Origin: Dasypus novemcinctus
Taxonomy: Eukaryota; Chordata; Mammalia; Cingulata; Dasypodidae
DNA length: 64,000 nucleotides
Reading direction: 5' to 3'
Assembly (NCBI RefSeq): GCF_030445035.2
Contig: NC_080680.1
Coordinates: forward strand, 94,865,157-94,929,156
Both the position numbers and the translations under genes were made by a program. Below the pieces are notes generated by a model, which worked only from the letters and a program-made list of their open reading frames with translations, had not been told where the DNA came from and ran no database searches. Each line of letters starts with the position of its first letter. The first letter of the stretch is position 1. This document shows positions 36,193 to 47,925 of the stretch, in pieces.

Positions 36193-36770
36193 GAGAGGGA
36201 GTTTGCTTTACAATTAGAAAAACATATAATGAAGCTATGCTAATTAAAACAGCTTAGTCCAGCATAGGAATATATAGTCCAGCTGATGGAAGAGAGTAGA
36301 CTCTAGAAATAGATCTATATGTAAAAGGTCATTTTGTCAATTTGAATGTGGCAGGGAAGATAAATGGTGAGACAACTGTTTATTTAATGGAGAGAAAATA
36401 AGTGTAGATTTCTACTTTAAATCATATATAAAAATAAAATCCAGATGGACTTAAAAACAAAAATCTACAAAAATATAACAAGACAAAGGATAATATTTTT
36501 ATAATTTTAGGGTTGGAACAGCCTTTCCTTAGCAAATGTGAGCACTTACTTACTAGAGGAAAAGACTGGCAGCTTGACTACATGAAAGGGAAAACATTTG
36601 TGACAAATGATGCCTTGAACAAGGTTACTGGGAACTAGAGGAATAGGAGAGCATGTTGATAACATAAATAATGTCTAGACAACATAAAGGTTTCTTATAA
36701 TTCAGTAAGAAAATGACAGTTATTCTAATAGTGGCAGAGACAGTGATGTTTACTAAACATTTTCTGCGAA

Positions 36771-37134
36771 AACTTAAATTCTCACTCCCTTACAGTTTGG
36801 TATGACTACATGACTGCTGCTGGCCAAAGAAATACGATTTAAGTGGTGCATGTCATTTCTGGATTAAGGCAATGGAAAAGCGCGTGCAATTCCCTGTGCA
36901 GCAACTACGTTTTAGCTACGCTATGGTGGACCTCTGTCTGCATGGTTTTCTCTGAGTCCCAATAAACGTAAGAGTACCCAATGACTCCCCAATGAACATG
37001 CAGTGTGAGAGCAAATTAAAGTTCCATTATAGTAAACCACTGAAATCTTGGGATTAATTTGGTATTATAGAAATAGAGTATATCCTGGCTAATATTCCAA
37101 AAGGAAAATGGGAATAGAATAAAAACAGACTATT
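36771..37134. other. Unclassified old repeat-like sequence
   Basis: 36790-37090 ('ctgctgctggccaaagaaat', 'cactgaaatcttgggattaa') resembles a common ancient mammalian repeat, but I cannot assign it. Confidence 0.3.
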
Positions 37135-37140
37135 CGCAGG

Positions 37141-37420
37141 TGTGACAGTGTTGAATGAGGGAGGCTCGTTGGGGTAAGGACGACGGAGATACACTCACTC
37201 CGGAGACGGGTTCATGACGTCAGCACGTCTGCTTTATTCAGGAAGTTGCAGTGTTTATATAGCAGTTTGGCTTACGGGGCATAGCTGATAGGTGGAGGGC
37301 TTATGGGAGGAAGATGAGGCGGGGCTGGAGACATTTGGCCCAGTGCCGGTGCGCCATTTTTTGGGTGTGCCCAAAAGCGTGTGGACTAGAGAGTGTGCTC
37401 ATCTAGTCGCTCACAACACA
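37141..37420 (-). mobile_element. CpG-rich solo LTR of an endogenous retrovirus, probably class II
   Basis: In minus-strand sense it runs TGTGTTGTGAGCGAC... to ...ACACTGTCACA. It has a TATA-like CTATATAAAC, AATAAA in 'tgaataaagc' about 25 bases on, and the palindrome TGACGTCA (37215-37222). Flanks cgcagg (37135-37140) and gccagg (37421-37426) are compatible with a diverged 6-bp duplication. Many CpGs remain, so it is probably younger than the ERVL-type LTRs nearby. Only one copy is in this window. It is a fossil LTR with no viral genes. Confidence 0.7.
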
Positions 37421-37453
37421 GCCAGGCTGAATGTTTCTGCCACTCTACCTACA

Positions 37454-38013
37454 TGACAGTTTGAGATTATTTTACAAATCTCCAAAAGAGAAAAGATTGT
37501 GTTTATAAATGAGTCTATTCCTCTGGGTGTAATACCCTTTGATTATATTGGATTCAGTTGAGGGGCCCTTGATTAGATTACCCATTAAAATTGCTTTGAG
37601 GGCTTTCTTTAATTTGACCATATCAGTAGGACGTGACTCAAGTTGAGTTCCCACCCCTCTTGGTGGGTCTGATAATAAACAGACACTCAAGAAGATACCT
37701 GGGAAGAGAGAGAACTCTGTCATTTTTGATCCTGGGACACCAGGGAGAGATGAGCCATTCACCTGGTAGTTTGCAGCTGACTTTGGGAAGAGACAATATA
37801 GAAGACCAGAAAGAAACAAGCCCTATTCCAGGAGAAAGAGGAAATCCTGAAAAAACAAGCCCTATGCCAGCCTGCAACTGAGAGAGAGGAAGCCCAGAGG
37901 GGAAAGCTGAACCCTTGCAGAGACTATCTTGCTTCAGCACATGGTAACTGCCTTTGGTGAGAATGCAAACTTGAGTTGACCTTTTTGGGCCTGGTAACTC
38001 TAAGCTTTTACCC
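37454..38013 (+). mobile_element. ERVL-type LTR, second subtype, 3' end missing
   Basis: Starts TGACAGTTTGAGATT and shares 'gagatgagccattcacctgg' and 'tgcttcagcacatgg' with 38627-39060. Another LTR begins at 38014 before its expected AATAAA end. Diverged fossil. Confidence 0.65.
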
Positions 38014-39174
38014 TGTGGCAGTTTGATATTATTTATGAGTTCAAAAAGAGATATTTGATTATGTTTGTAAACTGGTCTGTTCCTCTGGGCATGATACTCT
38101 ATGATTGTATTAGACTCAGCTAAGAAGTTGTAATAGACAGTCAAAGAGGTGCTGATGCAAAATACCAGAAATCTGTTGGCTTTTAAAAGGGTATTTATTT
38201 GGGGTAGAAGCTTACAGTTACCAGGCCATAAAGCATAAATTTTTTCTCTCACCAAATCTGTTGCCATGTTTTGGTCCAAGATGGTTGTGGACGTCTGCCA
38301 AGAGTTCAGGCTTCCTGTGTTCCTCTCTTGCTGGCGCTCAATTCTCTCTGGGCTCAGCTGCTCTGCTCCTCTGTGTACTTACTTCTGGGGCTCAAGCTCA
38401 AAACTCCAAATCTCTTCCATACTGCATGGCTTGCTCTGTGAGTCCCCAAGGGGGTGGGGACTCAACTTCATACGGATGTGGCCCAATCAAAGCTCTAATC
38501 ATAAGTTAAAAGTAAAAGTGAAACCTCTGAATCCAGTATAATCTAATATGCTCAGAGGGACAGACCAGTTTACAAACACAACCAATACCTATTTTTGGAA
38601 TTCATAAATAATATCAAACTGCTGTAGATGTCTTTGATTAAATTATGTTAAACTTAGGGTTTTGATTCAACCATGTCATTAGGGCAACTCAGTTTTAGTC
38701 CCCACTCCCTTGGTGGGGATAAAACAGCCTCTCACATGGAAATAGAAACACTGAGAAGCAGATATATGAGGAAAGAGAGAAGGCTCCAACAGACCTTGCA
38801 GAGGCGCCAGGAAAAGAGATGAGTCTGATAGTCTATAGCTGACCTTATAAAGAGACCAGAGCAGCTGAGCCTAGAAAGAACTGAGCTCCAGGGAGAGAGA
38901 CAAGCTTTATGCCAACCTACAGCCTACAGAAGAAGCTGGGACCATGGAGCCTTACAAGGAAGAAAGAAGGCTGAACCCTCACAGACATTGCCCACCATCT
39001 TGCTTCAACATGTGGCAAAAGACTTTGGGTGATACAGTACCTCTTATGATACCTTAAATTGGACTCTTAAGTGCCTTGTGACTGTAAGCTTCTACCCCAA
39101 ATAAATACCCTCTATAAAAGCCAACAGAATTCTGGTACTTTGCATCAATACCCCTTTGACTGACTAATATAACA
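38014..39174 (+). mobile_element. ERVL-type LTR split by a reverse LTR
   Basis: Starts TGTGGCAGTTTGATATT and ends 'tttgactgactaatataaca', with AATAAA in 'ccccaaataaataccctcta'. Its body is interrupted at 38129-38626 by a reverse copy of the other subtype. The nesting shows the outer copy is older. Confidence 0.75.
38129..38626 (-). mobile_element. Nested ERVL-type solo LTR, reverse
   Basis: In reverse it matches 16894-17421 and 35706-36192, running from 'tgtaatagacagtcaaag' to 'caaactgctgta'. Target repeats gaagt (38124-38128) and gatgt (38627-38631) differ by one base. Inserted into the LTR at 38014-39174. Confidence 0.75.
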
Positions 39175-39194
39175 GGTAAGAAGTACAAAGGACC

Positions 39195-39395
39195 AATAAA
39201 AACTGCAATGTAAACTCTAATCCATGTGGTGTAGTAGTGCTCCAAAATGTATTCACCAAATGCAATGAATGTGCCACACTGATGAAAGAGGTTGTTGATG
39301 TGGGAGGATTGGGGGTGGGTGGGGAGTGGGATATACAGGAACCTCATATTTTTTTATGTAACATTTTGTGTGATCTATGTATCTTTAAAAAAAGA
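39195..39395 (+). mobile_element. L1 3' terminal fragment
   Basis: The last about 200 bp of the long L1 3' UTR, in plus orientation ('caaatgcaatgaatgtgcca', 'aacattttgtgtgatctatg', A-rich end). The same terminus is at 54880-55030. Confidence 0.8.
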
Positions 39396-39449
39396 CAAAA
39401 AGTTTTTGCTAAAATAAAAAAACATGTAAAATATTATGCAAATTAAAGG

Positions 39450-40020
39450 AATAGAGAAATATAACTTTTGACCAATATATTGGCAAAAACAGATGTTGAG
39501 GCTATATGGTGGTGTTAAATGTGCAAAGAAACAAGTGCTGTCACAGCCAATATAAGTTGGCATATAAAGGTGCACAGCATTTTTGGAGGATGATTTGACA
39601 GATACTATCAAATTTCACTTTAATTGTATAGGCATAAAACACGTTTGAACAATATATATAGCACCACAGTTTGTAACAGAAAATAGAAACAATCAAAATG
39701 TCCAGCAATAAGGAAATGGTTAAATTATGGCAGCTTTATATTACAAAATATTATTAAAATACTATAGAGCAGTAAAAAGGAATTGTGTAGATTGTAGATA
39801 GTAGCATCTTGAAATTATATCTAAGACATATTGTTAGTGTAAAATTCAAATTGCAAAATAATATATTTATAGAGTTTGATTTCCATGCAGTTAATTTTTA
39901 TATTTACTTATGTAAAGATAAATTTCTATATATAGTGTGTTTGAGAGAGGGAATGAAGAGGGACTTTCAGTTTTTACTTCATAACATCTGTTTCAATCCC
40001 ACAACTAGAATGTAGTCATG
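39450..40020 (+). mobile_element. Old L1 ORF2 C-terminal remnant
   Basis: 'caatcaaaatgtccagcaat', 'ttaaattatggcagctttat' and 'gagcagtaaaaaggaattg' are the familiar L1 ORF2 3' landmarks, diverged. Confidence 0.65.
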
Positions 40021-40275
40021 TGATATCTGCATACTTAGTAAATAAAAAATGGAGAATATAAATGTGGAAGACTAAGAGAAAAAGAAATTAAAATATTTTT
40101 AGCACAGTGCCTTCTCTCAGCATCCAATATTTATACTCCCCAAAATTAAGAAAAACATTTATGATATTGACAACATACCTAGGATATTGGGGAAGGTCTT
40201 TAATTTGCTTACCCCTAAAATCACAATGGTGGCTTTAACAAATTAAATGAGGCAACTGGGGTCATCTCTTTAGAT

Positions 40276-40448
40276 CAGTGGTTCTCAACTTTGGCTGCTC
40301 AATGGAATAACCTGTGGAGTTTTTATAAATACTGATATCTGGGTCCCCACCTCAGAGATTCTGGTTAGTTGGTCCTGTTTGTGACTTGACAATCTTTTCA
40401 AAAGTTCCCCAGAGGGTTCTAAGTGTGTGAGGAGGTGGACAACCACTG
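40276..40448. mobile_element. MER5A-like hAT DNA transposon
   Basis: Starts CAGTGGTTCTCAACTTTGGC and ends AACCACTG, with 'gggtccccacctcagagatt' inside. Perfect 8-bp target duplication ctttagat at 40268-40275 and 40449-40456. Non-autonomous. Confidence 0.93.
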
Positions 40449-40456
40449 CTTTAGAT

Positions 40457-41059
40457 AAAAGACTCCAACACAGAGATTTTAATTAGATCAGCAGGAATGG
40501 GGGAGTTGGTTTGCATGCCTCAGGGCCAGTGTTATTCAGAGAATACAAGGGAGAAGGCCCTTGCTGGAACTCCTTTTAAAATCATGTCTTTCTAAAAGTG
40601 GTTACTCAGGAGTTCATTCAATGTTGCCTTTGAGGATTGGCTTCACATGGGAGGAGGCAAAGCCTGAGTTATGGCATTCTCTTTTCCCTTCCCAGAATTA
40701 AAGCAGATTGTTTTCCCATGAGATCAGCCTATGCGGGAATCCAGAAAGCCTCACTCATGACATTATGTCAAAAAGTTTCTGATGCACTATCACTGCTGAA
40801 ACTGCCTCTGAGGGACTCTGCCCAATTTCAGCTTTATTAATGAGGCTCTGGGGAGGGCTTGCTGGTGAACCTCCAGGCTCCTTTTCTTTGATGCTAATTA
40901 ACCACCAGAACGATCCTTAGAGTCTAATTAAATGGAATTGAGGCAAAATTTAGCTTCTCTTTAGTGAATGGTTGCTTGGTAATTAAACCTGGTACCTCAA
41001 AACAGATCAAGGTGTCCTTAATGTTACCATGGCCCTAAGATGTTTTCATCACAAAGTCC
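40457..41059. other. No recognised gene
   Basis: Plain sequence just left of the second part of duplication copy A. Its partner in copy B is absent. Confidence 0.4.
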
Positions 41060-41700
41060 CTGGTAGAGAGAAATGGAGCCATCCAGTCACACCTACTCCA
41101 CTGTCTAGACGGAACAATATGCTCTCCCTTGAGAGCAAAAGTATGACTCATCAGGCTCTGATTTTTTTCTGGACCAAGAATAAGAAGATATTCTGGGGAA
41201 GGCTAGGCGTTTCCTTAGTAGCACCATCCTCATGCCAGTAAAGCCTGGCCTCAGATATCTCTAGTGTAGACACTGGGGACTTAGAGTTGTTGATTCTGGG
41301 TTTGAATTCTGATTTACCACATACCCAGTGGTGGATTTGGGCAATCAATTCACCTCTTCGAGCTTCAGTTTTGCTATCTTTATAATGAGGTCATTAATTC
41401 CCATCAATTGGAAATATGGCATGAATATATGGAAAGCATCTAACTATGAGTGTGGAGCTTGATTTAAGTAGGTAGCTTTCTATTACCAGGATCACATTGA
41501 CATTGATTGACATATTTAAGTTATTTAAAGTATATGATAAAAGCATGTACTAATTTACCAGATGATGGAAATTATTGCTGTTAGAGGGTATTATGGCCAA
41601 GAAACTTAAGAACATTTGGAACCCACTCTGAGATCCAGCTACTTCTCTTCATGAGGTTGCTAAGGGAAATGCTACCCTAGGAAAAATGGCAAGCTAGAAG
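41060..41700. repeat. Segmental duplication copy A, part 2
   Basis: Pairs in order with 63390-64000: 'ggaacaatatgctctccctt' against 'ggaacaatatgcactctctt', and 'aatgaggtcattaattccca' in both. In copy B the two parts of the unit are nearly adjacent (about 63325/63390). Here they are 8.3 kb apart. A MIR (about 41270-41480) is shared. Confidence 0.82.
41270..41480 (+). mobile_element. MIR SINE within copy A
   Basis: 'gggtttgaattctgatttac' and 'cagttttgctatctttataa'. Counterpart at 63650-63870. Confidence 0.75.
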
Positions 41701-41954
41701 CAAAGTAACATTTTTTATTTGTCCTTTTTGCCATGGACTCTAATGCAAGAACTTTGGCAAGCTAGTTGTGCTACAATAAGCATTCTTTTTGTTTCTAGGC
41801 TAGTTATATTTAAAAAGCTTTAAACTAAAGCATGCTATGGAGGAGGCCAACTCTGACTTATATTCTTATGATGTTCAAGTCCCAGTCTTTCATCTATCAC
41901 ATTAGGCATCATGAAAGTAGAACATAAGTAACAGTTACCACAACCACCACGACC

Positions 41955-42170
41955 ACAAAAATGATATCTGCAACATTTACTGAATGTTAACTATGACCCA
42001 GGCACTAGTTTTAGGGTTATATACATATAACCCATTTAATCTCACAATAGTTTCTTTACATTGTGGCTTTTGAATGCATAAGAGAGAGATTAAGTAACCC
42101 ACCCAAGATATAGGGCTAGTGAATGGTGAAAAATGGAATGAAGTCCTGGGATCTCAGAGTCTGCATTTTT
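41955..42170 (-). mobile_element. MIR SINE, reverse
   Basis: 'atgacccaggcactagtttt', 'cccatttaatctcacaatag' and 'gattaagtaacccacccaag'. Confidence 0.75.
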
Positions 42171-42179
42171 CTTCTTTTT

Positions 42180-42900
42180 TAAAAAAATATAATAAACTTT
42201 ATTTTAAAAGAGGTTTTAGATAAAAGTTAAATAGAAAGTATAAGGAATTCCCATGTACTCTACTGTTCCCCTCCCTTATCTTCCCCAATTAATAACATCT
42301 TACGATTGTGTGGTACATTTGTTACAATTAATGGATAAAAAATATTGAAACATTGCTATTAACTAAGGTCTATAGTTTATATTGTACTTTACACTTTGTT
42401 CCAATGCCTTAAAAGTGCCCTATGTTCCACCAGTTATTTCCTTCCCCTCCCTTCAGAACCTCTGGTAACCACTATCTTTATATCAATATTACATGATCTT
42501 CCATTATTACAGTATTAACAAGTTTACTTTGTTAATGGTTGCATTACCTCTTATGTTTGTTTATTCCTCAACCTTGAGGATTTTGAGATGGTGATGGCTG
42601 CTTTGTCTCAGATTGAGAGGGCTTAGATCTTATGGGGCAGATGGAAAGAACTGCTTTGCTTGCAGCTGTAGATACTTGCTGTTTTTTTGGATGGTGGTTG
42701 TCCATCGTCATCATTTTGTTAGTTGTCCTGGACAAATTCCATGACTGTAGGTGTTGGCCACAACTCTGTTCAGATTTAGGGCTGAACTGGCATATGAACA
42801 GACTGAAGATTTAAGTCTCAGACATATATTCAATGGGTATAGTGTTAATTATAGGCTCAAAAAAAAAAAGGTAGAAGAATAATGTGTAGGGAAAATATAA
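42180..42900 (-). mobile_element. Old L1 3' UTR pieces
   Basis: 42180-42560 corresponds to the part of the 3' UTR seen at about 12800-13100. 42570-42900 corresponds to about 11310-11580. The order is exchanged relative to the intact copy, so these are two pieces. Diverged. Confidence 0.6.
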
Positions 42901-43160
42901 ATGAGTCTAACTGTGTTATGTTGGGAAATAGATTATCATATTTTGGTAAACAGACGTTAAATTTTCTTTTGAAAAGACCTTATTTAGAATAACAAAAAAA
43001 TTGTAAAAAATGGAGGTCTTGTCCTACAGGTTTTAAAAATATATTCCTTGTGTACTCTTTTATGGTGAATACCATTGATTGTGCACTTTGGATGAATTGT
43101 ATGCTTTGCTGATATATATCGATAAAATTGAGTTGTTAAAAAAATACTATTAAACTATAG
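42901..43160 (+). mobile_element. Old L1 3' end fragment
   Basis: 'accattgattgtgcactttg' and 'gatgaattgtatgctttgct' are also found at 47855-47890. Confidence 0.55.
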
Positions 43161-43302
43161 CAATGAAAGGGATGTATTTTTAGTGTGAAATTTATAAACT
43201 TATTAATGAAAGAGAATAGAGGTCTAGAAAGAGAAAACGTGTAAATGGTATAATAGCCAAAGGGGTGCTATTTGCATGAGCAGCAAAAAGCAGTTAAGTC
43301 GG

Positions 43303-43926
43303 TATATTAGTCAGCCTAAAGGGTGCTCAAGCAAAGTACCAGAAATCTGTTGGCTTTTAAAAAGGGTATTTATTTGGGGTAAAAGCTTACTATTACAAGG
43401 CTCTAAGAGTCCAACTCCAGGTTACTTTCTTATCATACGCTATTGCCATGTGTTGAAGCAAGACAGTGGGTTCAGCCTTCCTCTTCCTTCTTAGGCTCCA
43501 TGGGTCCACCTTCTTCCAATCTCAGCTGTAGGCTGGCATAGGGCTCGTCTCTCTTCCTGGAGCTCATTTCTTTATGGGTTCAGCTACTCTACTCTCTTCA
43601 CAAAGTCTGCTTTAGACTCTCAGGCTCATCTCTCTTCTGCTGTATCTGTGGAGCTGACTCTCTTCCTCTGTGTATTTTCTCTGTGTATCCACTTCTGAGT
43701 TCTTGATTGAATGTCCATTTATATATCCCACCAAGGGGGTGGGGGCTCAGTCCTGCACACCCTAATGATGTGGTTGAATCAAAGCCCTGATCTTGATTTA
43801 ACCAAGCAAACATAAAGCATTTGAATTTAAATCAATCAAAGGGTATCACATCCAGAATAACAGATCAGTTTGCAAACATAATCAATATCTCTTTTTGGGA
43901 CACATAGATAATATCAAACTGCCATA
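43303..43926 (-). mobile_element. ERVL-type solo LTR, second subtype, reverse
   Basis: Runs from 'tatattagtcagcctaaag' to 'atatcaaactgccata'. The reversed AATAAA region is 'gggtatttatttggggtaaa', and it shares 'ctgtaggctggcatagggct' with the second-subtype copies. No clear target repeat. Diverged fossil. Confidence 0.75.
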
Positions 43927-44383
43927 AATGGGGATTTAGAATATATTAGAGATAACATTTCAAAATGGTGACAATAATGCTATGAGAGTAATTGGTTATA
44001 TCTGGATAAAATACAGTTGTTACTTTAAACAGCTACAAAATATTCCACACTTAAAGAGCAGAGATAAAGAAGTTGATGGGAAAGGAAAGAGTTTCTGTGG
44101 ACCCCTTTGTGAGGCTTGGGTTATTGCAAGGAGCTGATATTGCTATTGTTCTTTGAAAGGAAAATTCAATTAAGAATTCAAGAAGGAGCAAATTGTCCTA
44201 ATTAAATTTTAGGGGGTGAATAATCTTCCCTTTGAATGTTTTCCCCATTCCTTCATGGGAAGCTGGCATTTGTTTGTTTCCTTATCCAAAAACAACTTTG
44301 TAGTTGGCTCTTCTCACCTACCTTAGTAGGTGAAATCTTTGGGCAAGTAAAGATTATCTGAAAAAAGGTAAAAAAGAACGAAC
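43927..44383. other. No recognised gene
   Basis: Plain sequence between an LTR and a SINE. Confidence 0.4.
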
Positions 44384-44480
44384 TGGGGAGCAGATGTAGC
44401 TCAGTGGTTGAGTGCCTGCTTCACATGTATGAGGTCCTGGGTTCAATTCCTGGTGCTGCGTTAAAAAAAACTAACAAACC
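44384..44480 (+). mobile_element. tRNA-derived SINE, DAS-I-like
   Basis: 'cagatgtagctcagtggttg', 'gaggtcctgggttcaattcc', then an A-rich tail. Both Pol III box regions are close to tRNA-Ala. The acceptor stem does not pair like a working tRNA. Confidence 0.82.
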
Positions 44481-45924
44481 TTGAATTACAGACAGGCACT
44501 GGCCCACATGGACAGAACACTTCTCTGAATCTGTTGTGTATCTTTTCCTGAACTTTCAACGTCTGGATTCCAGAATTTCTGAGAGTTGCCTTAGTTGTGA
44601 TCCATTTAGACCAGACAACCAAGATGCAGATTGGGAGGAGATGGCGTTTGATTTGAGCTTTTACACATGGGTAGATTTTACATGAAAACGGTCTTACAGG
44701 TAGGACCAAAAAACTAGGAGAGAGGGAATGTGTCAGGTAAGCCTGTGAAAAGGTAAAAAAATATGGAGCATGTATCCTTTATTATGTGGGAGAAAATGGA
44801 CTGTACATGGACCAGATGGTGAAATTATGACTGCCATCTTCATCAAATCTGCCAAGTCTCCAATGGCCTCCCTTTAATAGTTGAGTCAGATTTATTTAAG
44901 CAGTCTCCAGTTATTGGGGTTATAATATCCCTATGATTTTAGAAGTTAATGATCCCTGTCCGACTTTTCTTTTTTGAAGGTCCTGGCCCATTCCACCATG
45001 CTATAGGCTTCTTTTCTTTTTTCTCCACTCAGGTAGTTCACGTGCAGATGAATAAGTTTGCTGAGCAGAAACCATTCTTTTGAGGAATTAAATGCTGGTC
45101 TCCCCATTTTAAAATCATTGCTAATCTCTCAAATCATTTTTAAGGCTTCCCTTTTTGGTTTGGGGAAGCACAAACACTCCTCCTTCAGAAACCAATGTCC
45201 TTCTCACTCTCACTCCTTTTCATATACTGACTGGGGAAGCAGGTGATGGAATGTGGTTGGTGGTAGGAGAGCTTGTGCAGGTACCTCCCCATAAGCCTGA
45301 AAGGTGGTGACTAGATTCAAATGGCTGGAGTGTCCTTTAGATTGTGGGGATGAGAACCTTTATTCTAAATGTTCTCAGCTGCCATTGTGGCATAACAGGT
45401 TACCTCCACTGGAGGGCCTGATGCAGGGTGTCTTTTGGCCAGCCTACTAAAGGGAAATTCCCCTGGGTGTCCCCAGTCTCATGTCATCTCATGGACTCCT
45501 CTTCCCTTTAAAATTTAGCAAGGGTGCAGTAGGGATAGGTTGGAGAACCTGAGACACCCAGAGTTCCTTCTAAAAAAATGCCCTCATTTGCGATCACCTG
45601 TAGAGAAAGAAACCCTATTTATATCTTTATGCACAGTGATCATGTTCCCTCATATAAGATCCAAGGGCTGCCAGTACAGAGACTAACCAATGGCCAATAA
45701 ATTGGCTGCTGAGATGCTGAACTGTATCCAGAATATGGTCTTTCCTAATCTATTATTTTTTTCAGATTGTCTGATTCTTGCTGTAGGTGCTTCCCTTTTC
45801 TCTGTATGACTTGGTGGTGCATCTAAGATTATTGACTTTCTTTGCTTTACCTTTGAGTCAAATATTTACAAAAGACTATCATTATTTAAGGGGTCAGTTT
45901 TAGCAAGTTAAAATTACCTAAATG
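44481..45924. other. No recognised gene
   Basis: Plain sequence. Open frames up to 82 codons (44461-44709, minus) show no family resemblance and partly cover the SINE tail. Confidence 0.4.
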
Positions 45925-46735
45925 AGCACTTACTATTGGTAGGAATATAGAGTAGGACAGCCACTGTGGAAGACTGTTTGGCATTTTCTAAAGAAGTTGA
46001 GTATAGATTTGCCATGTGACCTGGCAATACCATTACTGGGTATATACCCAGAAGCACTGAGAGCAGTGACACAAACAGACATCTGTACACTGATGTTCAT
46101 AGCAGCGATATATAGGATTGTCAAAAGTTGGAAAAAAACCCAGGTGTCCATCAACCTGGATAAGCAGTTTGGTAAACAAACTGTGGTGTATTTACATGAT
46201 GGAATATTATGCAGCTGTAAGAAGAAATGACGTCATAAAACACATGGCAGCATGGAGGACATGTGTAAAGTGAAGCAAGCCAGACACTAAAGGACAAATA
46301 CTGTATGATTGTGTTTCTATGAACTAAATATATTGTGTAAACTCATGGAGTATGTTGAAACCAGCTCAACAAAGGAACAACTCAAATGAGAGTTACTGCA
46401 GAACTTAAGAAAGAGACACAAGAATTAAGAAAAGATGGGATATGATATGGTGGCATTTTCACGACTTGGAGTTGTCCTGGGTGATACTGCAGGGACAGAT
46501 GCTGGACATTGTATGTCCTCCCATGGCCCACTGGGTGGACTGAGGGAGAGTGTAAACTACAATGTAAACCATTATCTATGTGGTGCAGCAGTGCTCCAAA
46601 ATGTATACACCAAAAACAATGAATGGCGCATGATAATGAAAGAGGTTGTTGATGTGGGAGGAGTGGGGTGAGGGGGGTGGGGGGTATATGGGGACTCTTA
46701 TATTTTTTAATGTAAAAATTAAAAAAATAGAAAAA
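45925..46735 (+). mobile_element. L1 copy: ORF2 end joined to the 3' UTR end
   Basis: 45960-46330 carries the ORF2 3' landmarks ('cattactgggtatataccca', 'ggtgtccatcaacctggata'). 46430-46735 is the terminal 3' UTR ('ggagttgtcctgggtgatac', 'gttgttgatgtgggaggagt'). About 2 kb of the 3' UTR is missing between them, so the copy is internally deleted or from a short-UTR relative. Confidence 0.75.
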
Positions 46736-47179
46736 AAGAAAAGAAAAGATGCAAACAGGGTACTGAAGAATTTCAAGGACTAAGAGCTTTGACCCAAGCT
46801 TCCACATTGTATTTATTGAATATCTCAGGAGCAGAGAATAGTTACTTTTGTATTCTTTTGGTAACATTTTACCAGAATAATCAAGTCCACATCTTTCCCA
46901 TGCTGTGCAAGCCTCGAATGTTTCTTTCTACAAACAGTTATGGCTGTTCAGGACAGTGTTCCATCCTGAAAGGACCCTCATTTGCGTTATGGAAACATTT
47001 TAACCTCCGCCATATCTCCACAGAGTTATCAACATTGATATGGGTCACCAGAAAATAAAATGAGTTTAGAGAATGGAAAGCTGAGTGTTAACTTGTGCAG
47101 AATTGTAAAAAGGCTGGGTGTTAATCTTTGAAAATGAATTGAAAAGGTGAAAGCCCAACATAATGTCTGTAACTAGCAG
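46736..47179. other. No recognised gene
   Basis: Plain sequence; an 89-codon open frame at 46789-47058 shows no family resemblance. Confidence 0.4.
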
Positions 47180-47925
47180 TACTATTATATGGGTATGACA
47201 GTGGTTGAAAGGGAGAGTCTAAGGTCATATATATTACTAAAATGGAAGTTAAAAATGTAATATGGAACTGTATAACATAGTAAAACCACATGTACATTAT
47301 GAATAGGGGTAAAATTGAATATATAAGACAGTTTTTCTTTGAAGCTGAACAAATGTATGCTAATACTACAAAATGTTAATATTAGACCAAAAAACCCAGT
47401 ATGCTAAGTAAAAGAAACCAAAAATACAGTACTACATATTGTATGATTCCATTTATATAAAATGTAAATATAAATACACTTATAAAGATGAAATTAGGTT
47501 GGTAGTTATGTAGGGATAGGTAAGGAATTCTAAGGGGTGTGGAGTTTTTTGTTTTGGAGTAATGAAATTATTCTAAAATTTTTTGTGGTAATGAAAACAC
47601 AACATTGTGATTATACCAAAAGCCATTGATTGTATACTTTGGATAGATTGCATGGTATGTAAATATATCTCAATAAACCTGCTTAATAAATAATTGTGCA
47701 AGAATAGCTATGTACAGCAGGGGAAACAGAGAGATTGAGAGGTGAAGATTTTGTTTGTTTGTCTCTTTGTTTATTATTATTGCTGAAATAATGAAAATGC
47801 TCTAATGATTGAAGTGATGAATGCACAATATGTGATTATACCAAATATCATTGATTGTACACTTTGGATGAATTGTATGCTTTATTAATATGTATCAAGA
47901 ACATTGATTTTTTAAAAAAATTGCC
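47180..47925 (+). mobile_element. Old L1 3' end fragments
   Basis: 'gtatgattccatttatataa', then 'gattgtatactttggataga' (47633 on) and again 'ttgattgtacactttggatg' (47850 on). Two termini of old L1 copies. Confidence 0.6.

Larger units (their letters stand above)
33430..36770 (+). mobile_element. Old L1 ORF2 remnants, interrupted
   Basis: Diverged plus-strand ORF2-like sequence at 33430-34500, 34970-35290 and 36195-36770, for example 'aatgctgaactaaacagcat' and 'tatgctaattaaaacagc'. It is split by a dimeric SINE (34504-34965), a MIR (35300-35530) and an LTR (35706-36192). No open frame of note. Confidence 0.6.

Noticed and set aside
37472-38279. Minus-strand open frames of 115 and 213 codons
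   Set aside because: They run across fossil LTRs and their junctions, have no protein-family resemblance and are treated as chance.
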